Positions 6,423 to 14,852 of a stretch of 22,209 bases of DNA are shown piece after piece. Each line of letters opens with the position of its first letter. Within the stretch, counting starts at the first letter, position 1. This stretch comes from Moraxella equi (lineage in GTDB: Bacteria > Pseudomonadota > Gammaproteobacteria > Pseudomonadales > Moraxellaceae): positions 1-22,209 of the forward strand of contig NZ_MXAP01000070.1 of the NCBI RefSeq assembly GCF_002027555.1. Direction: 5' to 3'. Both the position numbers and the translations under genes were made by a program. The notes beneath the pieces were generated by a model. That model saw nothing but the letters and a program-made list of their open reading frames with translations. It did no database searches and was not told where the DNA came from.

Positions 6423-7100
6423 ATGGTCTCGTTACTTCCTTTTGAAACAGTCATTCACAACCCCAAAGACAAACCCATCGAACACGCCGTGATATGGCTT
6501 CATGGCTTGGGGGCGAACGGTCATGATTTCGTGCCTGTCGTACCTGAGCTTGGACTCTCTGATGAGCTTGGTGTGCGATTCATTTTTCCGCACGCCCCAT
6601 CCATCCCTGTGACCGTCAATGGCGGTTATGTCATGCCTGCATGGTATGACATCTTGGAGATGAGCCTAGATAGAAAGGTAGATACCGCCCAAATCAAGGC
6701 ATCTAGCGAACGTATTAATGACTTGATTGATGAGCAGGTGCGTCTAGGCATACCCAGTCAGAACATCATCATCGCAGGGTTTTCCCAAGGCGGTGCTGTT
6801 GCTTATCACAACGCCCTAACCAACAGCCGACCATTGGCAGGATTGCTTGCCTTATCCACTTATCTTGCCACCGAACAAGAGATTGACAAACTTGATATTA
6901 ATGCGTCCCTACCTGTTAAAATCGACCATGGCGATTATGACGATGTCGTGCCATCGGTGCTCGGGGTCAAGGCAAGCGAAAAACTCACCGCTTTGGGTCT
7001 GTCGCCTGAATTTAAACGCTATGGCATGGCTCATCAAGTATGCATGGAGCAGATTAAAGACATTGGCAAATGGATGAATAAGGTGTTTGTCAAGAGCTAG
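6423..7100 (+). CDS. Carboxylesterase/phospholipase-type alpha/beta hydrolase
   Basis: A 225 aa protein of the bacterial carboxylesterase II / acyl-protein thioesterase-like family, similar in layout to Pseudomonas EstB. VIWLHGLGANGHDF (23-36) forms the oxyanion region, FPHAPSIPVTVNGG is the family signature, and the nucleophile is Ser121 in AGFSQGG. Asp173 in HGDYDDVVP and His204 in YGMAHQVC complete the triad. It probably hydrolyses short-chain esters in the cytoplasm. The start is ATG at 6423 because AGGAG at 6413-6417 sits at ideal spacing; a TTG at 6393 in the same frame lacks a site. The TAG stop at 7098-7100 is formed by the terminal repeat of MITE-like copy B. It is divergent from ypfJ and convergent with the fru operon. 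Confidence 0.9.
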   Translation: MVSLLPFETVIHNPKDKPIEHAVIWLHGLGANGHDFVPVVPELGLSDELGVRFIFPHAPSIPVTVNGGYVMPAWYDILEMSLDRKVDTAQIKASSERINDLIDEQVRLGIPSQNIIIAGFSQGGAVAYHNALTNSRPLAGLLALSTYLATEQEIDKLDINASLPVKIDHGDYDDVVPSVLGVKASEKLTALGLSPEFKRYGMAHQVCMEQIKDIGKWMNKVFVKS

Positions 7101-7363
7101 AGCGTGCCTGCCATTAATGATATTTTATTGGGATTTAGCAAAAATTTGATGATTTAATCTATTTTTATATGAAAAATATCCATCCGACCACTTAACCAGG
7201 TAAATTTTAAGATTTTAACTTAATTTTTAAAAATTAAGTGACTAGATTGGTTTTCTACATCAAAGACTTAGCTGATAGAAAACTCACAACCTTTGTTTTT
7301 CCTTGAAAAACGTGCGATTTTTATCATTTTCATTGCAAATATCAATGTCCACATATCATAAAT
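7098..7363 (-). repeat. Dispersed MITE-like element, copy B (with nested small element)
   Basis: The left end CTAGAGCGTGCCTGCC matches the TTAGGGCGTGCC ends of the other copies. The right part (7264-7363) carries GATAGAAAACTCACA, CCTTGAAAAACGTGCGATTTTT and TTCATTGCAAATATCAA, shared in order with copy C. The right end is degenerate (about 7340-7363), so that boundary is approximate. A 66 bp second element lies inside at 7182-7247. It fills most of the gap between the convergent esterase and fru genes. Nothing is recognisable in 7364-7460. Confidence 0.7.
7182..7247 (+). repeat. Small inverted-repeat element, copy 1 (in MITE copy B)
   Basis: It begins ATCCGACCACTTAA and ends TTAAGTGACTAGAT, an imperfect mirror of its left end. 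The core TAAATTTTAAGATTTTAACT is nearly identical to the elements at 18534 and 22133. It is non-coding and AT-rich. Relative to its host element it is inverted compared with the other two. Confidence 0.75.
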
Positions 7364-7460
7364 TTACGGTAATTTTAAAGCCCTTCAATTTATACCATCA
7401 AGGTTTAATACGCCTATTTAGCAAACACAAAATCACACAGGCAAGAAAAATCCCAATAAC

Positions 7461-7486
7461 AAACCCTGCCAACAGACAGGGTTTTT
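7461..7486. terminator. Terminator downstream of fruA
   Basis: AAACCCTG (7461-7468) and CAGGGTTT (7477-7484) form an 8 bp stem with an 8-base loop. Read on the plus strand it ends in a T run to 7486; on the minus strand it is followed by the poorer TTTGTTATT. It probably ends the fru transcript and blocks reading from the esterase side. Confidence 0.65.
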
Positions 7487-7490
7487 ATCA

Positions 7491-9167
7491 TTATGCCACC
7501 GCTTTTTGTGGTTCTTTTTGGCGAATAAAGGCATACAGTACACCAGTTACCACACTACCGACCGTAATAGCCACCAGATACATGAGCGGTTGTGAGACGA
7601 ACGGTATCACAAACAGTCCGCCATGCGGTGCTTGTAGCCCGATACCAAGCCCCATAGAAATCGCCCCTGCCAATGCCCCACCGACCACAGAGGCGATAAT
7701 CACACGAGCAGGGTCAGCCGCCACAAAAGGCAATGCCCCTTCTGAGATAAAGCACAGACCCAACACAAAGGACGCTTTACCGGCGTTACGCTGATTGTCA
7801 TTGAACTTATTTTTGGCAATCCACGTCGCTATCGCCATACCAATGGGCGGCACCATGCCCCCTGCCATTGCCGCCGCAATCGGTGTAAACACCCCTGAGG
7901 CAATCATGCCCACTGAGAACGTATAAGCTGCCTTATTCACAGGGCCTCCCATGTCGGTACACATCATCGCCCCCAAAATCAGCCCCAAGATAATGGCATT
8001 GGTGTCATTCATGGTTTTTAGCCACTCGGTTAGGGCGGTCATGAGTGCCGCCACAGGCGGATTAATGGCATAGACCATGAGCAGACCAACGATGAGCGAA
8101 CCCAATAACGGCAATATCAAAATCGGCTTTAAGGACGTCAAACTGGCAGGTAGTTTGATGACATCATTTAAAAACTTGACCGTATAACCTGCCAAAAAAC
8201 CAGCAATGATACCGCCTAAAATCCCTGCCCCTGCGGTATTGGCAAGCATACCACCAATCAAACCCACCGCCAAACCGGGGCGGTCAGCGATAGAGTAAGC
8301 CACATAGCCGGCAAACACCGCAATCATCAAGGCGAACGCACCACCGCCACCGATGTCCATAAGTGCTTTGGGTAAGCCAAAGGCAATGCTCTCATCTTTA
8401 AAGGCTTCCACGCCAAACATAAAGGACATGGCAATGAGCAAACCACCTGCCACCACGAGTGGCAACATATGCGACACGCCTGTCATTAGGTGCTTATACA
8501 ACCCCTTTTTCTCGTCGCTCTCGCCTGCCATACTTGCACTTTGGGTGCCGCCATAGACACTTGCTTGATGAAAGGCTTTGGCAAATTCTTGCTCGGTTTT
8601 TTTGAGTGCCAACCCTGTGGACGTGCGGTACATTTTTTTGCCACTAAATTTGGACAAATCCACGTCAATGTCCGCCGCCACAAACACCAGATCCGCCTGT
8701 GCCACCTCATCTGCCGTAATGGCATTACCCACGCCAACCTGACCACGGGTCTCTACCTTGATATTCCAGCCCTGTGCTTTGGCATAGTTCTCAATGGCTT
8801 CTGCCGACATAAAGGTATGAGCCACCCCTGTCGGACAAGCGGTAACTGCCACGATGTTACGCACCGATGAATTTGCCGACTTTAAAACCGCTTGGTCGGT
8901 TTGGGTAGGCGTAAGCAGTGTCTTTAAATAATCCACATCGCCAAATTTGGCTGAGTCAAGCTCATGCTGATTTAGATAAATGACCTGCTCGGTGCTGGCT
9001 CGTTCATCATCAGTGATGACCACGCTCACACCATGAGCGGTGTTTTTGTCTGTGGTAAATTGTGCATCAATGCCATTTTTTTGCAAACTGGCAACCAACT
9101 GCTTGGCAATGAGCAAGCCATAAGCAGAATTATCCGCCACGCTAATGGCATAAGTTTTGTTTGTCAT
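7491..9167 (-). CDS. fruA: PTS fructose transporter subunit EIIBC
   Basis: A 558 aa inner-membrane permease that takes up fructose and releases fructose-1-phosphate. A degenerate EIIB-like duplication (about 1-95) precedes the true EIIB domain, whose phospho-accepting Cys111 lies in VAVTACPTGVAHT. A linker at about 200-225 leads to EIIC, with about eight to ten hydrophobic helices from residue 225 on (for example HMLPLVVAGGLLIAMSF). Conserved EIIC signatures include DMGGPVNKAAY and EGALPFVAADP. Length and domain order match E. coli FruA (563 aa). It is last in the operon, 56 bases after fruK, and is followed by a terminator. Phosphate comes from FruB. Confidence 0.95.
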   Translation of the reverse strand: MTNKTYAISVADNSAYGLLIAKQLVASLQKNGIDAQFTTDKNTAHGVSVVITDDERASTEQVIYLNQHELDSAKFGDVDYLKTLLTPTQTDQAVLKSANSSVRNIVAVTACPTGVAHTFMSAEAIENYAKAQGWNIKVETRGQVGVGNAITADEVAQADLVFVAADIDVDLSKFSGKKMYRTSTGLALKKTEQEFAKAFHQASVYGGTQSASMAGESDEKKGLYKHLMTGVSHMLPLVVAGGLLIAMSFMFGVEAFKDESIAFGLPKALMDIGGGGAFALMIAVFAGYVAYSIADRPGLAVGLIGGMLANTAGAGILGGIIAGFLAGYTVKFLNDVIKLPASLTSLKPILILPLLGSLIVGLLMVYAINPPVAALMTALTEWLKTMNDTNAIILGLILGAMMCTDMGGPVNKAAYTFSVGMIASGVFTPIAAAMAGGMVPPIGMAIATWIAKNKFNDNQRNAGKASFVLGLCFISEGALPFVAADPARVIIASVVGGALAGAISMGLGIGLQAPHGGLFVIPFVSQPLMYLVAITVGSVVTGVLYAFIRQKEPQKAVA

Positions 9168-9223
9168 AGGGTTTGCCTATTTTTATTTTTAAATTTTTAA
9201 ATTCAATTTAGCCCAAACTTAGA

Positions 9224-10204
9224 TTAAGCCAATTTTTTCACAGCAACCTGCGCGGTTAAGTCAGTTAGCACGTCCTGCTCTGGCACTCTAAAGCCAATGA
9301 TAGAGACCGCATGAGCCGATAAAGCAGTCGCCCTTGCCAATGCCTTGGTTGGCTCATCTTCTCGGAGCAAGCCAAAAATCATACCCGCGGTAAAGGTATC
9401 ACCTGCCCCCACGGTACTTTTGACAGTCATGACAGGCGGTGTCGCCCCATATATCTCACGCCCATTAGGGATTTGACGTAACCAATGCACGCCCTTCTCA
9501 CCCATCGAGATAAAGACATGCTCAATGTGACTATGAATCTCATCAAAGAGTGCCACCTGCTCATCTAGCCCATCGGCACGTATGCCAAAGGCTTCAAACA
9601 ACTCATCGTTGTTGGGCTTGATAAGCCATAAGGGATAACGCATGGCGATTTTTAGAGCCTCACCACTGACATCAACCGCCACTTTGCCATGGATATTTGT
9701 CAGCAGAGCAAGCAAATGGTCAAAGTCAGGCAAACCAAAACCCGTCGCCAAACTGCCAGCAATCAGCACCGCATCACAAGCAGGGGCAAGCTCTGCCACC
9801 TGCTCAAAAAAGTGCAGTTTGTCCGTCTCGGTCACCACAAAGCCCTGACCATTGACATCTGTGGTACGACCGACACCATCGACCACATCGGCAAGTTTAA
9901 TGTTGGTGCGAGTAATGCCTGCCACTCGCACAAAGCTGTCAGTAACCCAACCTAGATTCTCGCTGTGGTTTAGGGCATCACGCTCATCAAAGAGTCGGTT
10001 AAAAATACCGTCATTATCCCCACCTAAAAACCCTGTGGCAACGGCATTCACACCCAAATCCGCCAAAATCTGAGCAGCGTTTAGACCTTTGCCCGCAGCA
10101 TCCATCTGACTGGATAAGGCACGATTCACCGCCCCCAGTGTTAGCATATCAAGACTGACCGTCATGTCAATGGCAGGGTTTAGGGTAATACAAAGCACTT
10201 GCAT
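9224..10204 (-). CDS. fruK: 1-phosphofructokinase
   Basis: This PfkB-family sugar kinase (326 aa) uses ATP to turn fructose-1-phosphate into fructose-1,6-bisphosphate, the step after FruA uptake. TLNPAIDMTVSL (7-18) and AGKGLNAAQILADLG (37-51) form the substrate-binding N-terminal signature, with GGDND near 61. The C-terminal PfkB signature STVGAGDTFTAGM holds the catalytic Asp of GAGDT. Length is close to E. coli FruK (312 aa). The ATG lies one base after the fruB stop, so translation is almost certainly coupled. It is read before fruA. Confidence 0.96.
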   Translation of the reverse strand: MQVLCITLNPAIDMTVSLDMLTLGAVNRALSSQMDAAGKGLNAAQILADLGVNAVATGFLGGDNDGIFNRLFDERDALNHSENLGWVTDSFVRVAGITRTNIKLADVVDGVGRTTDVNGQGFVVTETDKLHFFEQVAELAPACDAVLIAGSLATGFGLPDFDHLLALLTNIHGKVAVDVSGEALKIAMRYPLWLIKPNNDELFEAFGIRADGLDEQVALFDEIHSHIEHVFISMGEKGVHWLRQIPNGREIYGATPPVMTVKSTVGAGDTFTAGMIFGLLREDEPTKALARATALSAHAVSIIGFRVPEQDVLTDLTAQVAVKKLA

Positions 10205-10205
10205 A

Positions 10206-13088
10206 TTACACCCCCATCACCAAAGCACGCACTTCGCCAGCGGTGCGACAGGACAGGGCTTTTTTGGCAAGGTATTGGCAATCGGCAAAGTTAAGCTCAC
10301 GCACCACTGCCTTGGCAAGGGCGATATTACCTGCCGACATGGACAGCTCGTCCACACCTAGCCCCACCAATATCGGTATGGCTCGCTCATCGCCTGCCAG
10401 CTCGCCACACACGCCCACCCACTTGCCGTGAGCATGGGCGTTGGCAACGGTGTTTTGGATAAGTCTAAGTACGCTCGGGTGCAGACCGTCAGCATCCTTT
10501 GAGAGCGTGGCATGACCACGGTCAATGGCAAGGGCATACTGAGTCAAGTCGTTGGTGCCAATGCTAAAAAAGTCCACTTCACTGGCAAAAATATCCGCCA
10601 TGACCGCCGCACTTGGCACTTCTATCATCATACCCACTTGGAGCTTATCATGGGGGTAGTCAGTCAGCACTTTATCTAGTATCGCTTTGGCATCATGCCA
10701 CTCTTCTAATCTACCTACCATGGGGAACATGATACGCAAATCACGCCCCTTGGACGCTTTAATCAAGGCGATGAGCTGATTTTCCAATAAAGCAGGTTGT
10801 CTTAGGGTCAAGCGAATGCCACGCACCCCCAAAAATGGGTTGTCTTCAAACGGCATGGGCAGATATGGCAACGGTTTATCGCCACCGACATCCAAGGTAC
10901 GCACCACGAGCGGACGACCATCTAAGGCATCAAACACCTGCGTGTAATCCGCCACCTGCGTGTCAATGTCAGGCACACTCTGATGACTCATGAACACAAG
11001 CTCGGTACGCAGCAGTCCCACCGCTTCTGCCCCACTCTCTACCGCCATCTTGGTATCGTGGACATTACCCAAATTAACAGCAATCTCCACTTGATGACCA
11101 TCTTGAGTGATGGCAGGGTTTAGGGCAGCCTCACTGGCTAGGCGTTTACGCTCCGCCCAACTTGCTTGCTCGGCTTTGGCGACCGCCACCATTTCATCGG
11201 TTGGTGCAACCACAAACCAGCCTTGACCGCCATCTATCAGCACCTGCTCGCCATCGTTAATGTCAAGCACGCCCTTACCTGCCCCCACAATCGCAGGAAT
11301 ACCCAACGCTCGGGCGACGATGGCACTGTGCGAACTGGCACCACCCACCGCCGTGAGAATGCCTGCCACTCGTGCAGGGTCTAGGCGTGCCACATCAGAC
11401 GGTAGCAGGTCTTCTTTGATAAGCACATAAGGCTCGGCAGGCTCGGTTGCAACCGCTTGACCTGTTAGCTTAGCAAGCACTTTTTGCCCCACATCTCGCA
11501 AATCCGCTGCTCGCTCGGCAAGCAGATGATTGGCAACGCTCGCCTGCACTTTTGCCAACTGCTCAATATGAGCATGCCATGCCGCCGCTGCCGATAGCCC
11601 ATCATCAATACCGTCTTTTGCCCCGTGTGTGACTTCTTCATCATCAAGCAGAGCCACATGAGCGGTAAAAATCTGAGCAATGGACGCTTTTTTGGCAGTC
11701 TGAACAATGACTTTTAGCTCATCTTTGACCGACCCAATCGCCTGTTGCAAGCTCGCCCACTCGCTCGCCTTATCACCCCCTTGGACAGGATAATCAAACC
11801 GCACTTGACGTACCACGAATGCTTCGCCATGAGCCAGTCCCGCTGACGCTGACGTGGCGTGTGTGCGTTCGCCTTTGATGATGGCGGTGTTATCGGTCAA
11901 GTCAAGCACGGCAGGTTCATGATTTTCTTTACCGCTCTCTTGGCTGTCTGCTTGACTGTTACTTATCGGTGTTACTTCTTCGCTCAGTCCGTCTTGCACC
12001 GCTTGGATAAGTTTGGGTAGATACTCGACCGCATCGGTATTCGGCTCGGCGATGAATGTTAGGCTCTGCCCCCGTGTCGCCCCCAGTGAGAGCAGTTTGG
12101 TTAGGCTCTTGGCAGAGACGTATGCTCCATTGTCCACCGCCACTTTTAGCTCGCCTGTCGCCCCTTTGGCAAGCTCGGATAAGGCAGTGGCAGGGCGTGC
12201 GTGCAACCCATGAGCATTGGGCAGTACCACACTTGCCGATTGCCAATGCTCCGCCTTATCCGCCCCCAAAAATGTCACCAACTCGGGCAGACTGGCATGT
12301 TGCAATTTACCGCCAAACTCTGCCGACAACAGCACATCATACAACGCCAACAGCTTATCTTGATTTACCGTTTGGTTACTGGCGATGACCGCCAATGCTC
12401 TCATGTCATCATGACCCAGCTTAACCACCCCTTTGGCAACCGCTAGGGCAAAGGCAGGTTCGGCAACCAGTTCATCATGCTCTAAGGTCGCACAGTAGAT
12501 GGCTTCTGAGAGCTTGGTAAAACTGGGGCGAATGCCTGTGGCAATGACTAATTTACCTTGCTGTTTTAGTAGCGACACCGCCACCCCATACAGCTCATCA
12601 GCATCTTTGGCGTTGATGTCGGTTTTGATGAGATTTTCATGAATGCTAAGCGAGCAATTGCCCGTGCCATCCAAGATGGCCAATAGCTCATCGGCACTGG
12701 TGGCATGCTTGATACGCTCTTCGATGTCATCGCCCAAGGCTTTGGTTAGCTGTCTTAAAATGGACAAATGCTCATCGGATTTGGCACAAATCCCCACCAA
12801 CAAATATGCCCGCTCGCCGTCATCATTCCACACCACGCCATCGGCAAAATGCACAAGTCGCACCCCTGTTTGTTGCACAAAAGAGCGTGATTCTGGCGTA
12901 CCATGCGGAATGGCAATCCCCTGCCCCAGATAGGTACTGGTCTGTGCTTCACGGGCTTGTAGTCCTGCAAGATAATCAGCAGTCGCCAGTCCGTCTTCGC
13001 TCAATATCTTGGCAAGTAGGGATAAGGCTTCATCTTTATTGGTAGCCTGTGCATTCATACGCACGTCAGTGGCGGTAAGATTTAACAT
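10206..13088 (-). CDS. fruB: PTS fructose multiphosphoryl transfer protein (EIIA-HPr-EI fusion)
   Basis: This 960 aa cytoplasmic protein carries the whole soluble phosphorelay for fructose. The EIIA domain (about 1-145) has its phospho-His62 in IAIPHGTPESR. A linker domain (about 150-275) follows, then an HPr domain (about 283-370) with His296 in GLHARPA. After a Ser/Gln/Glu-rich linker (about 375-395), enzyme I spans about 400-960. It has the active His587 in GGASSHSAIVAR, LLRTELVFM, DVGGDKPLPYL, GTNDLTQYALAIDR and Cys894 in VCGELAGD. Phosphate passes from PEP to EI, HPr, EIIA and then FruA. The architecture equals Pseudomonas FruB (about 956 aa), so no separate ptsI/ptsH is needed. The ATG is preceded by AAGGAAA. 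It is first in the fruBKA operon, with MITE copy C starting 40 bases upstream. Confidence 0.96.
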   Translation of the reverse strand: MLNLTATDVRMNAQATNKDEALSLLAKILSEDGLATADYLAGLQAREAQTSTYLGQGIAIPHGTPESRSFVQQTGVRLVHFADGVVWNDDGERAYLLVGICAKSDEHLSILRQLTKALGDDIEERIKHATSADELLAILDGTGNCSLSIHENLIKTDINAKDADELYGVAVSLLKQQGKLVIATGIRPSFTKLSEAIYCATLEHDELVAEPAFALAVAKGVVKLGHDDMRALAVIASNQTVNQDKLLALYDVLLSAEFGGKLQHASLPELVTFLGADKAEHWQSASVVLPNAHGLHARPATALSELAKGATGELKVAVDNGAYVSAKSLTKLLSLGATRGQSLTFIAEPNTDAVEYLPKLIQAVQDGLSEEVTPISNSQADSQESGKENHEPAVLDLTDNTAIIKGERTHATSASAGLAHGEAFVVRQVRFDYPVQGGDKASEWASLQQAIGSVKDELKVIVQTAKKASIAQIFTAHVALLDDEEVTHGAKDGIDDGLSAAAAWHAHIEQLAKVQASVANHLLAERAADLRDVGQKVLAKLTGQAVATEPAEPYVLIKEDLLPSDVARLDPARVAGILTAVGGASSHSAIVARALGIPAIVGAGKGVLDINDGEQVLIDGGQGWFVVAPTDEMVAVAKAEQASWAERKRLASEAALNPAITQDGHQVEIAVNLGNVHDTKMAVESGAEAVGLLRTELVFMSHQSVPDIDTQVADYTQVFDALDGRPLVVRTLDVGGDKPLPYLPMPFEDNPFLGVRGIRLTLRQPALLENQLIALIKASKGRDLRIMFPMVGRLEEWHDAKAILDKVLTDYPHDKLQVGMMIEVPSAAVMADIFASEVDFFSIGTNDLTQYALAIDRGHATLSKDADGLHPSVLRLIQNTVANAHAHGKWVGVCGELAGDERAIPILVGLGVDELSMSAGNIALAKAVVRELNFADCQYLAKKALSCRTAGEVRALVMGV

Positions 13089-13113
13089 AGATTTCCTTAT
13101 AAGATAAAGGATA

Positions 13114-13142
13114 ATTTAAAATATTGTTTAGGGCGTGTTGAA
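13114..13142 (-). promoter_or_regulatory. Candidate fru operon promoter overlapping a MITE end
   Basis: On the minus strand TTCAAC (13142-13137) and TTAAAT (13119-13114) are spaced by 17 bases upstream of fruB. The -35 lies inside the terminal repeat of MITE copy C. Each box matches consensus only partly (3/6 and 4/6). No FruR/Cra-like operator was recognised. Confidence 0.25.
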
Positions 13143-13351
13143 CATTGATAACAATATTTATTTAAATGATGAAAATTTAACGCTTTTATCAATTTTTGCA
13201 TGAAAAATGGCTAAATCTTGTGGCTCAAAGTCAAAAACTTGTCTGATAGAAGACTCACAGCCTCAAGTTTTTCCCTTAAAAAACGGGCGATTCCCCTGCT
13301 TTTTTAAACAGGCATTTTTCATGGCAAATACTAATATTCAACACGCCCTAA
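13128..13351 (-). repeat. Dispersed MITE-like element, copy C
   Basis: This is the best-preserved pair of ends in the window. TTAGGGCGTGTTGAACATT on the left and AATATTCAACACGCCCTAA on the right are complementary at 18 of 19 positions. The interior shares TGCATGAAAAATGGCTAAATC and TGATAGAAGACTCACA with other copies. It contains an extra CCTG...CAGG hairpin (13295-13312) absent from copy D. Non-coding. It lies between fruB and the Nif3 gene. Confidence 0.85.
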
Positions 13352-13615
13352 TAAATTCTAAAAATTTTTACAATACAAACAAAAATCGGCTAATTTTACC
13401 ATTATTTTTTAAAAAATAATACCAAAAAAGACAAGCCAAATGAGATACTCTTGCAAATGTTGTTTTTACTTTAATTCCAACTTAAAATGGCAGATGATTG
13501 ATGATTATGTCATTTTTGGGTTGTAGGGACAAATCCCATTTGCCCTTGATAAACTAATCTGTTATATGGCGTTGTAAATGGGGCATTTTTAAAAACATCA
13601 TTGGCAAATATCCAT
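13352..13615. other. Intergenic stretch with a REP-like palindrome
   Basis: This is AT-rich non-coding sequence downstream of the Nif3 gene. At about 13525-13545 it contains GGGACAAAT...ATTTGCCC, an imperfect palindrome with one bulge that resembles the perfect one at 18252-18271. No gene is supported here. Confidence 0.5.
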
Positions 13616-14389
13616 TTAAACAGGATTATCAATATCCACAAAAACCACATCAAGCCCAAGCACGTCCGCCAAATGCTCACCCAACGCCTTGACACCGCCC
13701 CGCTCGGTTGCGTGATGACCCGCCCCAAAATAATCCACGCCTAGCTCTCGTGCCAAATGCGTGGTACGCTCGGACGCTTCCCCTGAGATAAACGCCTGAC
13801 AGCCCATGGCATGAGCTTGGGTTATCATGTCTTGGGCACCGCCTGTACATAGGGCGATTTTGGTTAGGATGCGATTTGGGTCATCGCTGATGTGCAGGGG
13901 CATGCGTCCCAACACTTGCTCAATTTTTTTGGCAAAATCGGCAGATGTCGTGGGCGAACACGTGGCAACATTGCCCACAGGGTGTTTTTCATGGGGGTAT
14001 AACGCCCCTGTGATGGTCAAGCCAAGCTCATCGGCAAGCACTGCATTATTGCCGATGACAGGGTGAGCATCAAGGGGTAGATGATAGGCGATGAGTGAGA
14101 TGTTGTGTTGGAGCAGAGTGCGAATGCGTTTGCCTTTAATGCCGACCAGTGGGGCAGGCTCGCCTTTCCAAAAATAGCCATGATGTACCAATATCGCTTG
14201 GGCGTTTAACTCTATCGCCTTATCTATCAAGGCTTGGCAAGCGGTAACGCCGGTGATGACTTTACTAATGGGCGTATCGGCATCGACTTGCAGACCGTTG
14301 GGGCAATAGTCGTTAAACTCGCTTGCTTGTAGGTATTCATCGCAAAATTTTGCTAAGTTGGTGGGGGCAATTGGGGTGTTTTTGCTCAT
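13616..14389 (-). CDS. Nif3-like dinuclear metal center protein (YbgI family)
   Basis: This member of the NIF3/YbgI family (257 aa from the chosen start) matches E. coli YbgI along its length. It has DYCPNGLQVD, ITGVTACQALIDKA, the metal-binding ILVHHGYFWKG and LPLDAHPVIGNN, then CTGGAQDMI, ISGEASERTTH and GAGHHATERGGVKAL near the C-terminus. The His/Asp/Glu residues in these motifs bind two metals in a toroidal hexamer; the biochemical role is not settled. A start eight codons earlier (14413) exists, but the ATG at 14389 has AAAGG six bases upstream and gives usual family length. It stands alone on the minus strand, divergent from xseA. Confidence 0.93.
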   Translation of the reverse strand: MSKNTPIAPTNLAKFCDEYLQASEFNDYCPNGLQVDADTPISKVITGVTACQALIDKAIELNAQAILVHHGYFWKGEPAPLVGIKGKRIRTLLQHNISLIAYHLPLDAHPVIGNNAVLADELGLTITGALYPHEKHPVGNVATCSPTTSADFAKKIEQVLGRMPLHISDDPNRILTKIALCTGGAQDMITQAHAMGCQAFISGEASERTTHLARELGVDYFGAGHHATERGGVKALGEHLADVLGLDVVFVDIDNPV

Positions 14390-14503
14390 GGTGTGCCTTT
14401 GTGCGTTACTCATTTAAAATCATTCAAAGTTTTTGCTATGTTACGTTATTTATGGCATTTTGGCAATTTTAAATTAAAACCTGCCTCTTTGCCATCATCA
14501 GCA

Positions 14504-14532
14504 TTCATAAATCATCAAAAATCTGTTACAAT
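14504..14532 (+). promoter_or_regulatory. Candidate promoter for xseA
   Basis: TACAAT at 14527-14532 is preceded by TG at 14524-14525 (an extended -10). A weak -35, TTCATA, lies at 14504-14509, 17 bases upstream. If used, the transcript would contain the MITE remnant and copy D in an untranslated leader of about 310 bases before xseA. Confidence 0.4.
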
Positions 14533-14533
14533 C

Positions 14534-14591
14534 TTAGGGTGCGCCAAACATTGATGGCATTTTTATAAATACGATAAATTTAACGTTTTAA
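14534..14591 (-). repeat. Truncated MITE remnant next to copy D
   Basis: It begins TTAGGGTGCGCC and continues AACATTGATGGCATTTTTAT and AAATTTAACGTTTTA. This follows the outer 55-60 bases at the 13128 end of copy C in the same order. It stops where copy D begins, and no matching other half is seen beyond copy D. Confidence 0.6.
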
Positions 14592-14798
14592 TTAGGGCAT
14601 GCCTGCCCTTTATAACACAATTTAACATTTAGAAATATTGCAGTAATAAAATGATGTTTTTGCATAAAAAATGGCTAAATCTGGTTTTTCATAATAAAAG
14701 CTCGTTTGATAGAATAACCATCAAACTTCACTTTTTCCTTGAAAAACGGGCGATTTTTCCTATTTTTCATGGCAAATACCAACATTCAACACGCCCCA
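14592..14798 (-). repeat. Dispersed MITE-like element, copy D
   Basis: TTAGGGCATGCCTGCCC at the left and TTCAACACGCCCCA at the right (the final CCCTA changed to CCCCA) bound 207 bases. The interior matches copy A in reverse, including GTTTGATAGAATAACCATCAAAC and CTTGAAAAACGGGCGATTTTTCC. It lies in the xseA leader. Its last 60 bases happen to be open in the xseA frame, which creates a false upstream ATG at 14739. Confidence 0.85.
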
Positions 14799-14852
14799 GT
14801 GTTATTTTGCCCTTTTAAATGCCTTTTTACTTTTTACTTTAAAACAGCCACC

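Noticed and set aside
7303..7794. 163-codon plus-strand open frame
   Set aside because: It runs through MITE copy B and the fru terminator and then antisense to fruA; it has no ribosome-binding site, and its composition (Thr/Pro/Ala-rich tail) is that of an antisense shadow.
13207..13419. 70-codon plus-strand frame in MITE copy C
   Set aside because: It lies almost wholly inside the repeat; the same peptides can be read from other copies with frame breaks, so it is not a gene.
14390..14413. Earlier ATG for the Nif3 protein
   Set aside because: The extra eight residues are not family-like, and the ATG at 14389 has the better ribosome-binding site.
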